From: an uncultured Reyranella sp.
GTDB taxonomy: Bacteria > Pseudomonadota > Alphaproteobacteria > Reyranellales > Reyranellaceae
DNA: 64,000 nucleotides
Direction of reading: 5' to 3'
NCBI RefSeq assembly: GCF_945957355.1
Contig: NZ_CAMFKM010000003.1
Location: forward strand, 248,001-312,000
Part shown: positions 42,991-53,164 of the stretch, one piece after another
Layout of the letters: each line of letters begins with the position of its first letter
How positions within the stretch are numbered: position 1 is the stretch's first letter
Program-made: the position numbers and the translations under genes
Notes under the pieces: model-generated
Told to the model about the DNA's origin: nothing
Database searches by the model: none
Seen by the model: only the letters and a program-made list of their open reading frames with translations

Positions 42991-44312
42991 TTGTCCCTGC
43001 TTAGCCGTTCGTGCAAAGCCCGGCGCAGCGCCACGAGCTGCGCGCGGTCCTTGCCTTCCGCAGCGGCGATCACCGCGTCGAGCGCCGAGACGAGCGCCTT
43101 CAGTACGTCGGAATCGATGCCGGCATAGAGTGCCACGGCGCCAAAAGCCCCGACCGCGACCGCTTCGAAAGACACGGGCTCGGCCACGATGCGCAACCGG
43201 CCTCGATCGTCATGCCGAAAGCTCGAGGGAGTCCTGCGCTCGGCAAGCCGAACCGTAGCCTCGCGTAGCCGGTCGATGCAGTAGAGCGCAGTCGTCGGGT
43301 CGTTGGTTCCAGGAGAGAGGGCGCGCTGGGCAATCTCGACGATCCGCCGGATGGAGAAGTCGAGGTCCTGGTAGGGGGTGCGTTCGATTCCGACGATGAG
43401 GGTCGAGCGCAGCGCGTCTGCCTTGTTTTCGGGGAGGGCCCTGGGCGCGAGAACGCGCAACAGCGGATCGCGCTCGGTCACGAAGCTGCCGGGCCGTGCG
43501 ACCACGTCAACGATCAGATCCTCTTCGGTGGAGAGGCGAAGCAGTGCTGTATTGTCGACCGATTGGACGTAGCCACTGGCATTCGCGCAGATGACGCGCC
43601 CCCGATCGAAGTCCGGCGCCTGCCCGGCATCCTCCGGGTCCTCATTTCCCAGCCGCTCCGGAAACAGGCGGTCGATCGTTGCCCCGGTTTCGGCTGCCAG
43701 TGATGCCAGCAGGGTCTCGATGCGGATCGAGGTCGCGGTGTGGTGAATGAAGTAGATCAATACAGCGAGGCCTGCCACGGCCAGCATGACGCCGATCGCC
43801 ACCGCCAGATGCGGCACAAAGCTCGACCCTTCGACGCCTTTCACGGTGCGCAGTACGAGCAGGCAATAGACAAAGGTGCTGATGAAGGTACCGAGCACCA
43901 GCTGATTTCCGCGGTCGCGCATGAAGTTGCGCAGCAGGCGCGGTCCGAACTGCGACGAAGCGAGCTGCAGGGTCAACATGGTGATCGAGAAGGTGAGGCC
44001 CGCGACCGTGATCATCGAGGTCGCTACCGCCGACAGGATGGCGCGCGCGCCTTCGGGCCCGAAGAGATAGATGAACTCGAAGCGGCCGTAGGCGTCCGCC
44101 TCCATCGCCGCGTCGAGTTGAACCGCAGCGAAGGAAAGCAGCACGGCGCCCGCCGCCATCATGCTCGGCAGGAACCAGAAACTGCCCCGCAACAGCTCCC
44201 ATATGGAGACCAGACGGGTGATGGAGAACAAGGCGCGCATCCGAAGGTAACGCGCCAGCCCTGCAATCGCTCCGCCGCATGTTGGCGCGGCAGCCTCAGC
44301 CGAGATAGGCAT
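42987..44312 (-). CDS. DUF2254 membrane protein
   Basis: The 441-residue protein matches DUF2254. It has an N-terminal SFWFLPSMMAAGAVLLSFAA segment and about four transmembrane helices within the first 200 residues (including MITVAGLTFSITMLTLQLASSQFGP). A soluble domain follows with YVQSVD, RPGSFVTERDPLLRV and ALSPGTNDPTTALYCIDRL. Function is unknown. An ATG at 44312 with GAGAGG upstream overlaps livF by 17 bases; an internal ATG at 44240 would give a more typical N-terminus but lacks a ribosome binding site. Confidence 0.87.
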   Translation of the reverse strand: MPISAEAAAPTCGGAIAGLARYLRMRALFSITRLVSIWELLRGSFWFLPSMMAAGAVLLSFAAVQLDAAMEADAYGRFEFIYLFGPEGARAILSAVATSMITVAGLTFSITMLTLQLASSQFGPRLLRNFMRDRGNQLVLGTFISTFVYCLLVLRTVKGVEGSSFVPHLAVAIGVMLAVAGLAVLIYFIHHTATSIRIETLLASLAAETGATIDRLFPERLGNEDPEDAGQAPDFDRGRVICANASGYVQSVDNTALLRLSTEEDLIVDVVARPGSFVTERDPLLRVLAPRALPENKADALRSTLIVGIERTPYQDLDFSIRRIVEIAQRALSPGTNDPTTALYCIDRLREATVRLAERRTPSSFRHDDRGRLRIVAEPVSFEAVAVGAFGAVALYAGIDSDVLKALVSALDAVIAAAEGKDRAQLVALRRALHERLSRDK

Positions 44313-45012
44313 TTACCAGCCTCTCGTCGGTGAGGAAGGTCTGCCATTCGCCAGGGCCGATCTCGTGGACGATGCTGCCGACCGACATGACATAGGCGCG
44401 GTCGGTGATCTCCGAGGCGATCCCGACATTCTGCTCGATCAGGAGCAGGCCCATGCCGCGCTCGCGCAGCGCCTTGATGACCAGCAGGATGTCCTTGACC
44501 ACCTTGGGGGCGAGGCCGGTCGAGGGTTCGTCCATGATGAGCAGGTCGGGCTGCAGCAGCAGCGCGCGGGCGATCGCGACCATCTGCTGCTGGCCGCCGC
44601 TCAGCAGTTCCACAGGCGAGGCCATGCGCTCCTTCACCACGGGGAACAGGTCCGTCACCTCGTCCCACGAGAAGCGCAGGTCGGCACCGCGCACCTTGCG
44701 GCCGACCGTTTCGGCGAGGATCAGGTTCTCGCGCACCGACAGCTCGCCGAACAGGCGGCGGTTCTCCAGCACCACGGCCAGCCCGTGCTTGGCCAGGTCA
44801 TGCGCCGGGGTGGCGGTGATGTCGGTACCGTTCTTGACGATGCGGCCGCCACGGGCGCGCAGCAGGCCGCAGACCGTGCGGACGAGGGTGGTCTTGCCCG
44901 CGCCGTTGGCGCCGACCAGGGCCACGGCCTCGCCGTCGCCGACCCTGAGGGAGACGTCGCGCAGGACGGTGAGGGCGCCGTAGCCGGCGGAGACGGAGGT
45001 CACTTCCAGCAC
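44296..45012 (-). CDS. livF: Branched-chain-type ABC importer ATPase LivF
   Basis: The 238-residue ATPase has Walker A (GANGAGKTT), a LivF-type LSGGQQQMVAIARALL signature, Walker B (LLIMDEPSTGLAP) and the ending typical of LivF. It is the last gene of livK-H-M-G-F, 3 bases after livG. In this class the importer often takes up aromatic acids, amides or short acids instead of leucine. The group D monooxygenase upstream suggests an aromatic or related substrate (inference). Confidence 0.93.
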   Translation of the reverse strand: MLEVTSVSAGYGALTVLRDVSLRVGDGEAVALVGANGAGKTTLVRTVCGLLRARGGRIVKNGTDITATPAHDLAKHGLAVVLENRRLFGELSVRENLILAETVGRKVRGADLRFSWDEVTDLFPVVKERMASPVELLSGGQQQMVAIARALLLQPDLLIMDEPSTGLAPKVVKDILLVIKALRERGMGLLLIEQNVGIASEITDRAYVMSVGSIVHEIGPGEWQTFLTDERLVNAYLG

Positions 45013-45015
45013 GGT

Positions 45016-45774
45016 TCAGACCCCGAGATAGACTTCGCGGACCCGCGGGTCGCGCTGGATGGCGGCCATGTCGCCGCTGGCGATGATCTCGCCGAAATAG
45101 AGCGTGTGCACGGTGCGGGCCACGGTCATCAGGCCCATGTCGTGCGACACCAGAAGGACCGTGATGCCTTCCTCGTTCAGTCGCACGATCCAGTCGCGCA
45201 GGTCGTCGATCTCCTGGACGTTGAGGCCGGACGACGGTTCGTCGAGCAGCAGCAGGCGCGGCTCGCCGGCCACGGCGCGGGCGATCTCCAGGATGCGGCG
45301 CTGGCCTGCGGTGAGGCTCGCGGCCGGCAGGTCGCGCAACGCCGTCAGGCTGAAGCGCTCGCAGGCCGCCTCGGCGCGCTCGCGGATTTCGCGCATCTGG
45401 CCGCGCGCGGCGGGGGTGCGCAGCAGGTCCTGCAGCATGGTGGTGCGCGTGAGCTTGGTGCAGCCCACCATGACGTTCTCCAGCACGGTCATCTGCTCGA
45501 AGACCTGCGGTGTCTGGAACGTGCGGACGAGGCCCTGCAGGCCGCGCTGCTGGATCGTGTCGCGGCCCAGCACGGCGCCGCGATAGGTGATCGTGCCGGT
45601 GAGTGGCCGGATGTAGCCGGTCACGATGTTGAACAAGGTGGTCTTGCCCGAGCCGTTGGGCCCGATCAGGCCGATGATGCCGCCTTCGGGTACGTCGAAG
45701 GTGACGGAACGCAGCACGGAAAGTCCGCCGAACGAATGACCGACTTCCCTGAGGGCGAGGAGGGGCTCAGCCAT
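45016..45774 (-). CDS. livG: Branched-chain-type ABC importer ATPase LivG
   Basis: The 252-residue ATPase has Walker A (GPNGSGKTT), the LivG-type RTFQTPQVFEQMTVLENVM Q-loop region, signature LTAGQRRILEIARAV and Walker B (LLLLDEPSSGL). Overlaps the livM 3' end by 8 bases. Confidence 0.93.
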   Translation of the reverse strand: MAEPLLALREVGHSFGGLSVLRSVTFDVPEGGIIGLIGPNGSGKTTLFNIVTGYIRPLTGTITYRGAVLGRDTIQQRGLQGLVRTFQTPQVFEQMTVLENVMVGCTKLTRTTMLQDLLRTPAARGQMREIRERAEAACERFSLTALRDLPAASLTAGQRRILEIARAVAGEPRLLLLDEPSSGLNVQEIDDLRDWIVRLNEEGITVLLVSHDMGLMTVARTVHTLYFGEIIASGDMAAIQRDPRVREVYLGV

Positions 45775-46720
45775 GACCGCCGCCCCGCTTCGCGAACCGT
45801 GTCCGCAGCTTGCCGAACGCCCCGACCAGCCCCTCCGGCATCAGCACGACGACGGCGACCAGCGCCAGGCCGAAAAGGATCTGATGGATATCGCCCAGCT
45901 TGCTCAGCAGCTCGGGCAGGAAGGTGACGAACAGGGCACCGACCACGATGCCGGGGATCGAGGTCGCGCCGCCGATCACCGGGATCAGCAGGAAGCTGAT
46001 CGAACGGTCGACGGTGAAGCTCTGCGTGCTGACGAACGAGGCGTGGTGGGCGAACAGGCTGCCGGCCAGGCTGCCGAACAGGGCGCAGACGACGAACACC
46101 TTGGTGCGCAGGGTTTGGAGGTCAATCGAGAGGGCGGCCGCCGCGGTGCTGGAATCGCGCATCGAGCGCAGCATCAAGCCGGTGCGGCTGTCGACCAGGT
46201 TGTGCGCCACAGCCATGCAGGCGAAGGCCACGATCCAGACGAAGAAGTAGTAGCGCGAGGGCCGATCGAGCAGGAAGCCGAACAGGTCGAGCTTGGGGAT
46301 GCCGCCGATGCCCAGGGTGCCGCCGGTCAGCCAGTCCCACTCGAAGAACAGCGCGCTCGCGATGGCGCTGAGCGCCAGCGTGCCGAGCGCCAGGAAGTAG
46401 CCGGTCAGGCGCAGGATGGGCCGGCCGATGACATAGGCCAGCGCCATGCTGATGGCGGCGCCCGCGAAGAAGCCCACGATGCTGGGCAGTCCCATCATCA
46501 CCGTGCAGTAGGCGCTGGCATAGGCGCCGAGCCCGTAGAAGGTCGCCTGCGCCAGGTTGACGATGCCGCAATGGCCCAGCAGCAGGCCGATGCCGAGGCC
46601 GGCGACCGTGTAGATGCCGGTGAAGACGAGAAGATCGGCGATGTTGCGCGGCACGATGAAGGGCAGCACGGCCCAGACGATGAGGCACGGGACCAGCCAG
46701 AGGAGGGTGCGTGAGCTCAT
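45767..46720 (-). CDS. livM: Branched-chain-type ABC importer permease LivM
   Basis: The 317-residue permease has about eight to ten membrane segments, with the LivM features GIGLLLGHCGIVNLAQATFYGLGAYA and a C-terminal GGATSIPGIVVGA loop. The ATG at 46720 is 4 bases after the livH stop. Confidence 0.92.
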   Translation of the reverse strand: MSSRTLLWLVPCLIVWAVLPFIVPRNIADLLVFTGIYTVAGLGIGLLLGHCGIVNLAQATFYGLGAYASAYCTVMMGLPSIVGFFAGAAISMALAYVIGRPILRLTGYFLALGTLALSAIASALFFEWDWLTGGTLGIGGIPKLDLFGFLLDRPSRYYFFVWIVAFACMAVAHNLVDSRTGLMLRSMRDSSTAAAALSIDLQTLRTKVFVVCALFGSLAGSLFAHHASFVSTQSFTVDRSISFLLIPVIGGATSIPGIVVGALFVTFLPELLSKLGDIHQILFGLALVAVVVLMPEGLVGAFGKLRTRFAKRGGGHG

Positions 46721-46724
46721 GCGC

Positions 46725-47612
46725 TCAGCCTCCCCGCCGGCCGGCGCGGCCGAGGATGCCCTGCGGCATCAGGATCATGATGACGATGAGCACGGAGAAG
46801 GCGACGACGTCCTTGTAGCTCGACGAGATGCCGATGATGGCCAGCGACTCGACCAGTCCCAGGGTGATGCCGCCGACGGCGGCTCCCAGCGGGTTGGTCA
46901 GCCCCCCCAGCACGGCAGCGGCGAAGCCCTTGAGCGTGAGGTTGAGGCCGAGCTGGTAGTCGACCGCGATCAGCGGGGTGACCAGGATGCCGCCCAGGGC
47001 TCCCAGCAGGCCGCCCAGCACGAAGGTGAAGGTGCGCATGCGCGCGACGTTGATGCCGGTGGTCGCCGCGCCGTCCGCATCGATCGAGGCCGCCATCATC
47101 GACAGGCCGATCGTGGTGCGGTGATAGAAGGCGCGCAGCGCCAGGGTGGCGCCGATACCGATGGCGATCAGCCACAACGCATGGAACTGGATGACCGCGT
47201 CCATGACGATCAGAACGCCCTCGCCGCCCAGTGGGGGCAGCAGATGGCCGTCACGCCCGACGAAATAGAGGATGCTGGCCGACAGGGAGAGGGCGAGGCC
47301 GATGGTGAGCAGCAGGAAACTGTCCTCGCTCGCGTTCTTCTTCGCCATGTAGCGCACGAAGGCGACCTCGATGAAGGCGCCGACCAGGGCGCCGGCGATC
47401 GCACCGCCGGCGATGGCGGCGGCATAGGGCCAGCCCGCCTTGGTGAGCAGCAATACGGTGGTCATGGCGCCGATGACCGCGAACTCGCCCTGCATGGCGT
47501 TGATCACGCGGCTGCCCTTGAAGATGGCGGAGAGGCCCATGCCGACGAGCGCATAGACGATGCCGTTCGTCACGCCCGCGAAGAGCGCCTGAAGGACCAG
47601 GCTGAGTGTCAT
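46725..47612 (-). CDS. livH: Branched-chain-type ABC importer permease LivH
   Basis: The 295-residue permease has eight or so membrane segments. VTNGIVYALVGMGLSAIFKGSRVINAMQGEFAVIGA at the start and GGLTNPLGAAVGGITLGLVES near the end are LivH signatures. The ATG at 47612 is chosen over a start eight codons upstream because it gives the standard N-terminus. A 72-base gap separates it from livK. Confidence 0.92.
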   Translation of the reverse strand: MTLSLVLQALFAGVTNGIVYALVGMGLSAIFKGSRVINAMQGEFAVIGAMTTVLLLTKAGWPYAAAIAGGAIAGALVGAFIEVAFVRYMAKKNASEDSFLLLTIGLALSLSASILYFVGRDGHLLPPLGGEGVLIVMDAVIQFHALWLIAIGIGATLALRAFYHRTTIGLSMMAASIDADGAATTGINVARMRTFTFVLGGLLGALGGILVTPLIAVDYQLGLNLTLKGFAAAVLGGLTNPLGAAVGGITLGLVESLAIIGISSSYKDVVAFSVLIVIMILMPQGILGRAGRRGG

Positions 47613-47684
47613 GAAGAGATGCTTCCGCGCAAACAAGGCGCGGCGCAGGAATCCGCCGAGGAGGCCTGCGCCGCTGTCGATCCG

Positions 47685-48821
47685 TTACTGCGCGACGCGG
47701 AACGGCGTGCGCGTGTACTTGCCGCCGACCAGCTTCGAGAAGACGAAGCTCGAGATCGGAATGCCGGTCATGTCGTCGGCCGAGAAGTCGTAGTTGGCCA
47801 ATACGCCGCTGTAGGGCGCCTTCATCGCGTCGCACAGCTTCTCGCCGGTGGCATCGGCGCCGGCCTTGTTGAGGGCCGCGGCGATGATGTGGGCGGCATC
47901 CCAGGCCGCCGCCTCGTAGTTCTTCGGCGTCGAATTGTAGGTCTGCCGGTAGAGTTCGACGAACGCCTTCTGGTGCGGCAGCGGATCCTCGCCGACCACG
48001 AATTCGGGGATCACGATGTTGTCGGCGGCCGGTCCCATCGCGTTGACGTACTCGTAGGACGAGGAGCCGATGGCGGCGATCACCGGCTGGGCGATCTGGA
48101 TCTGCTTGACGTTGCGGAACGGCGTGGCCGAGGTGGCGATGATGAACACCGCGTCGGGCTGGGAGGCCTTGACCTTGGCCGCCTGGGTTGTCGTGTCCGT
48201 GGCGCCGATCTCGAACTTCTCGACCGCGACCAGCTTCACGCCGTACTTGTCGGCGAGCGGCTTCAATTCGGCCATCACGACGTTGCCGTAGCCGGCGTCA
48301 TGCAGCACGCCGACCTTGGTCGCCTTGATGCTCTTGGCATATTCGAGCAGCGCGGTTGCATTGAGGCGTTGCGGCGGCAGGACATGCGCCACGCACTTGC
48401 GGTCGCGCTCGACCGCCGGGCCGATGCCGGTGAAGGCAATCTGCGGAATCTTGTTGGCGTGCGTCACGCCACCGACCGCCACCGTGCTGGCCGTGAGGGA
48501 GGGGCCGAGCAGCGCCTGGACCTTCTGGCCGAAGATCAGGTCGTTGGCCTTGCTGAGCGCGGTGTCGGGGTTGGACGCGTCGTCCTCGACGATGATCTTG
48601 ATCGGCCGGCCCTTGATGCCACCCTTGGCATTAATGTCCTTCTCGGCCAGCAGCAGGCCGTTGCGCTCCGGCACGCCGAGGCCGGCGCCGGCGCCGGTGG
48701 CGGAAACGATGGCGCCGATCTTGACCGGCTCGCCCGAAGTCTGCGCCTGGACGGCGAAGGCCGAGAGTCCGACCAGAGCCGTCGCGCCGGCCAACCTTGC
48801 AATGAACGATGACACTGACAT
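47685..48821 (-). CDS. Branched-chain-type ABC importer substrate-binding protein LivK-like
   Basis: The 378-residue periplasmic protein has a Sec signal of about 26 residues (ending AVQAQT). The mature part is a type I binding fold: VKIGAIVSATGAGAGLGVPERNG, DDASNPDTALSKANDLI, ALLGPSLTASTVAVGGV and later SSYEYVNAMGPAADNIVIPE. The ATG at 48821 has GGGAGGAAG upstream. It lies 45 bases after the monooxygenase gene in the same direction, so both are probably in one transcription unit under the doubled operator at 50176. Confidence 0.92.
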   Translation of the reverse strand: MSVSSFIARLAGATALVGLSAFAVQAQTSGEPVKIGAIVSATGAGAGLGVPERNGLLLAEKDINAKGGIKGRPIKIIVEDDASNPDTALSKANDLIFGQKVQALLGPSLTASTVAVGGVTHANKIPQIAFTGIGPAVERDRKCVAHVLPPQRLNATALLEYAKSIKATKVGVLHDAGYGNVVMAELKPLADKYGVKLVAVEKFEIGATDTTTQAAKVKASQPDAVFIIATSATPFRNVKQIQIAQPVIAAIGSSSYEYVNAMGPAADNIVIPEFVVGEDPLPHQKAFVELYRQTYNSTPKNYEAAAWDAAHIIAAALNKAGADATGEKLCDAMKAPYSGVLANYDFSADDMTGIPISSFVFSKLVGGKYTRTPFRVAQ

Positions 48822-48866
48822 TCTTCTTCCTCCCACACGTTGAGCTTCTTTATGGCCGCTGATGCG

Positions 48867-50111
48867 TCAGAGCAGCGGCGGTGGCCCGGCCATGCCGAGT
48901 GCGTGTTGTCCGAACAATGCACCCTGGACGTCGGTCGAGAACATCACATGCGCATTGGCTGCGTGCGCATCGCGGAACAGGCGCTGCATCGAGCCGCCGA
49001 GGTAGAGTCCGCTCGATCCGGCGATGCCCATCAGTATGTCGACCGCCTCGAGGCAGAGCCGGGCCGAGAAGAAGGCGTCGCGCCGGTAGCGCAGCTTGTC
49101 TTCGTGGGCGGCGTCACTGCCTGAGCGGGCCACCGCCATCGCATGCTCGCAGGCACGGCGCATCAGCCCCTCGGCCGTGTCGATGCGGACACTCGCCTCC
49201 GCGACCTTGATCTGCACGGCCTGGCTCGCACCGAACGGTTGCCCTGTCGTCGTCGCGTTGCGCGTCCGGGCTGCGCCCACCACTGTCTCGTAGGCGCCCC
49301 GAGCGCAGCCCAGCATCACGCCCGACAGGACATAGGGGCCGAGCGCCAGCATGGGCAGGCGGAACAGGGGCGAGGGATTGACGGTCGATCCGGCGTGCGG
49401 CTTGCCGTTCATCGTCCAGGCAGAGATCGTGCGCACGTCCGGCACGAAGAGGTTCCTGATCTCGACGTCGTTCGAGCCGGTGCCGGACAGGCCCACCGCA
49501 TGCCAGGTGTCGATGATCTCGTACTGCGAGCGATGGACGAGGGCAAAGCGCTGGTCGACGGGCGGGCCGTCGTCGCGCTCGCGCACCATGAAGCCCAGCA
49601 TGTTCCAGTCGGAACTGTCGACGCCGGAGGAGAGCGGCCAGCGCCCCGAGACCTCGTAGCCGCCCTCGACCTTGCGGCCACGGCCGGCCGGGAAGATGAG
49701 CGAGGTGGCGATCAGCACGTCGGGCGAGCCATCCCACAACTCGTCCTGCGCGTCGGGATGGAAGTAGCCCAGCATCCAGTGATGGCTGGCGAGATTGCCG
49801 AGGTTCCACGCGGTCGACGGGCAGACGCGTGCGATCTCCGCGCAGGCGTCGACCAGGATGCCGACGTCCAGGTCGGCACCGCCGACCCGTGCCGGCTGGA
49901 CCATGCGGAACAGGCCGGTGCGGTGCAGGTCGCGTTCGGTATCCTCGGGCAGGCGGCGCAGCTTTTCGCATTCCTCGGCCCGTGCGGCAATCGCCGGCAC
50001 GAGGGCGCGGGCGCGGTCGAGCATCTGGGCGTAGGTGACGCCGGTGAACGAAACCGGCGTGTTGGGCAACGTCGCCGACCGTGCCCAGTCGGCGGCCCGC
50101 TTGGTCCGCAT
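48867..50111 (-). CDS. Group D flavin-dependent monooxygenase oxygenase component (acyl-CoA dehydrogenase fold)
   Basis: The 414-residue protein belongs to the p-hydroxyphenylacetate hydroxylase C2 / HsaA type. EIARVCPSTAWNLGNLASHHWMLGYF, YEVSGRWPLSSGVDSSDWNMLG and GTGSNDVEIRNLFVPD replace the substrate pocket of true acyl-CoA dehydrogenases. The family uses reduced FMN or FAD from a separate reductase to hydroxylate phenols, indoles or similar. The ATG at 50111 has GGGAGGAATTC upstream. It leads a possible operon with livKHMGF and faces a VOC-protein gene across the operators. Confidence 0.88.
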   Translation of the reverse strand: MRTKRAADWARSATLPNTPVSFTGVTYAQMLDRARALVPAIAARAEECEKLRRLPEDTERDLHRTGLFRMVQPARVGGADLDVGILVDACAEIARVCPSTAWNLGNLASHHWMLGYFHPDAQDELWDGSPDVLIATSLIFPAGRGRKVEGGYEVSGRWPLSSGVDSSDWNMLGFMVRERDDGPPVDQRFALVHRSQYEIIDTWHAVGLSGTGSNDVEIRNLFVPDVRTISAWTMNGKPHAGSTVNPSPLFRLPMLALGPYVLSGVMLGCARGAYETVVGAARTRNATTTGQPFGASQAVQIKVAEASVRIDTAEGLMRRACEHAMAVARSGSDAAHEDKLRYRRDAFFSARLCLEAVDILMGIAGSSGLYLGGSMQRLFRDAHAANAHVMFSTDVQGALFGQHALGMAGPPPLL

Positions 50112-50175
50112 ATCGAATTCCTCCCGGCGCCTTGGCGCTTGTTCTTGTTGCAACGATGCTTGTGTCGCGGGTGCA

Positions 50176-50208
50176 GGTCAAGTGACCTAATTTGTTGGTC
50201 GATTGACC
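50176..50208. promoter_or_regulatory. Doubled operator GGTC-N4-GACC, probably for the neighbouring TetR regulator
   Basis: Two inverted repeats, GGTC-AAGT-GACC (50176-50187) and GGTC-GATT-GACC (50197-50208, extendable to TGGTC...GACCA), have starts exactly 21 bases apart, two helical turns. They lie in the 156-bp region between the divergent monooxygenase (50111) and VOC-protein (50268) genes. The pattern is like many TetR-family sites, and a tetR-type gene lies just beyond the VOC gene. Confidence 0.7.
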
Positions 50209-50267
50209 ATGTGACAGGCGATCACGATACTTCGCGTCAACGGAGCAGCTCGCGGGAGGAGCAGAAG

Positions 50268-50714
50268 ATGGCCATCAAGGTGCTCGAGATTCACCACCAC
50301 GGCGTGCGCATCGACGCCGGCGACAAGACGATCGAAGACCTCAAGAACTTCTACACCGGTGTGCTTGGCCTTGAGCATGATACGGGGCGGCCTGAGATCC
50401 CGGGCATTCCCGGCATGTGGATCAACATCGGTGACGTCGGCCAGATCCACCTGATCGGCGGTGACGTGCCCTCGCGCTTCGCCCAGGGACCGGGCAGGGA
50501 TCCGACGTCGCCGCACGTGGCGCTGGCCGTCGAGAACATCGCCGAGACCAAGGCCGAACTCGACCGGCTCGGCGCGGACTACTGGTCGCTGAAAGGCGCA
50601 ACCGGGCCCGACGCCGAGCAGCTCTTCCTCAACGATCCGTGCGGCAACATGGTGGAGCTCCACCAGTTCGACAAATGCCGCTGCCGCCTGAAGAGCCGTG
50701 TGAAGGCTTCCTAA
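50268..50714 (+). CDS. VOC-superfamily (glyoxalase/bleomycin-resistance-like) protein
   Basis: The 148-residue protein has two VOC modules: VLEIHHHGVRI with DLKNFYTGVLGLEHD, and HVALAVENIAETKAELDRLG with FLNDPCGNMVELHQF. His and Glu residues at the ends of the strands (HHHGVRI, QIHLIGG, HVALAV, MVELHQ) fit the metal site of glyoxalases and extradiol dioxygenases. The ATG at 50268 follows GGGAGGAGC. It probably handles a product of the divergent monooxygenase (inference). Its TAA overlaps the TetR stop. Confidence 0.85.
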   Translation: MAIKVLEIHHHGVRIDAGDKTIEDLKNFYTGVLGLEHDTGRPEIPGIPGMWINIGDVGQIHLIGGDVPSRFAQGPGRDPTSPHVALAVENIAETKAELDRLGADYWSLKGATGPDAEQLFLNDPCGNMVELHQFDKCRCRLKSRVKAS

Positions 50715-51403
50715 CGCCCGGCCGGGGCGGCGAGGCCGGCGCAGACGAAGGGCACGATCTCGCGGATGGCGGCTTCCATGTCCGCGGGATCGCAGCTTCC
50801 CTGGGAGATCGCCTCGAGGCGGCCGGGCTGTAGTAGCGTCCAGACGTAGGCGCCCATCATGAAATAATAGCGCCAGTAAAGGGTCTTCGCCGGGATCTTC
50901 GGCAGGGCGCGCCGGATGGCATCGACGTACAGCGCGTTGGTCTCGTCGTAGATGTCGGCGCGCACCATGCTGGCGGTGTCGTCGGGATCGGTGAAGAGGC
51001 GCGCGTGCATCTGCATCGAGGTTCGCCGTCCGCCGGCCCGCGGCTCGGCCATCAACAGCGGGCGGACCAGGGCATCGACCAGCACTTCGAGCGGGACGAT
51101 ACCGCGGGGATGGCGGGCTTGTGCCTCCTGCAGGAGCTGACGCCGTCGCTCGGTCACTTCCTTGCCGTGCCGCGCCACCACCGCCTCGAAGATCGCACGC
51201 TTGGACTCGAAATAGTAGTGGAGCTGGCCGACGTTCACGCGCGCGCGGCTGGCGATGGCGCGCGTGGTCGCACCGCCATAGCCGACCCTCCCGAACAGTT
51301 CCTCGGCGACATCGAGGATGCGTTCGGACAGGTTGGGACGGTCGGCCTTCCTGCGCCGCGGCGCCGCTGCGTTGGGCTTCTTCGTGATTGTCTTTCTCGC
51401 CAC
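50711..51403 (-). CDS. TetR-family regulator
   Basis: The 230-residue protein has a basic N-tail and a TetR HTH: RILDVAEELFGRVGYGGATTRAIASRARVNVGQLHYYFESKRAIF. The ligand domain (about 80-230) includes LLMAEPRAGGRRTSMQMHARLFTD, similar to TetR_C_7-type regulators. It starts at GTG 51403 with AGGACGGG upstream. The doubled GGTC-N4-GACC site at 50176-50208 is its probable operator, controlling the monooxygenase-liv unit and the VOC gene. Confidence 0.9.
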   Translation of the reverse strand: MARKTITKKPNAAAPRRRKADRPNLSERILDVAEELFGRVGYGGATTRAIASRARVNVGQLHYYFESKRAIFEAVVARHGKEVTERRRQLLQEAQARHPRGIVPLEVLVDALVRPLLMAEPRAGGRRTSMQMHARLFTDPDDTASMVRADIYDETNALYVDAIRRALPKIPAKTLYWRYYFMMGAYVWTLLQPGRLEAISQGSCDPADMEAAIREIVPFVCAGLAAPAGR

Positions 51404-51503
51404 GACCCGTCCTGCTCGAATTCTTCGAGCCTCTCATAAAGCGAAGCCCAGCGGTTTTCCATGGCGGCTGCAGTGCCGTCTCCTGGCGTGGTAGAAGTCG
51501 GTC

Positions 51504-52474
<971 letters not shown>

Positions 52475-52478
<4 letters not shown>

Positions 52479-53164
52479 CCCGGTTCGAGTCCGCTGGCGC
52501 GGAAGAGCGCCGTGGCGTGCGGCGTGCGAAGATGGTCGATCAGGGCCTTCGCCAGAGCGGGCTGCATGCTGTCGGCGGGAATGCCGGCCACGAACACCGT
52601 GACCATGTGCAGGTCGCCGGGCAGGGGCCCGACGATCTCGATGCCGGGGACGTGCAGCAGTTCCGGGACCTGCTGGATCGCAAGGTCGACCTCGCCGGTC
52701 GGCAGGAACATGCCCGAATAGCCCGAGGGCGGCGGGAACTTCGTCTTGGCGTTGATCTCTGCGGCTATTCCCATCCTCTCCAGCAGCTTCGCGAAGTAGA
52801 TACCGCTCGCGCCGCCGGCGGCGGGGTCGGTGTAGGAGATCGCCTTCGCCTCCAGCAGGGCGCGCTTCAACGCTTCCGGCGTGGAAATGTCGGGCCTGGG
52901 CGCACCCGTCTTGACGGCGATGGCGGTGGCGGAGCTGGCGATCACGACGTCGGAGCCGGAGGCGATCTCACCCGAAGCAAGCAGGATGTCGGTGACCGCG
53001 CGATTGAGGATCAGCGCATCGGCCTTGTCGCCAGCCTGCAGCCGCTTCTGGAGCAGCGGCGCGGTTGCCCAGGTGAAGTCGAGCGTGCAGCCATGCACTC
53101 TCTCGAACGTGGGCGCGAGTTCCTCGACCACGCCCTGCACCGCGATCGCGCTGAAGACTCTCAT
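52475..53164 (-). CDS. ModA-like substrate-binding protein without a signal peptide
   Basis: The 229-residue protein has the ModA/extracellular-protein fold: MRVFSAIAVQGVVEELAPTFE, TAPLLQKRLQAGDKADALILN, SSATAIAVKTG and AGGASGIYFAKLLERMGI. Unlike true ModA there is no signal sequence, so it should be cytosolic. The usual Ser ligands are replaced (AIAV, TAPLLQ). Similar orphan proteins are frequent in alpha- and betaproteobacteria; their ligand is unknown. The ATG overlaps the ybaK stop (ATGA). Confidence 0.82.

Noticed and set aside
46614..48812. 732-codon plus-strand frame opposite livH and livK
   Set aside because: Shadow; low-complexity Asp/Arg/Glu-rich product.
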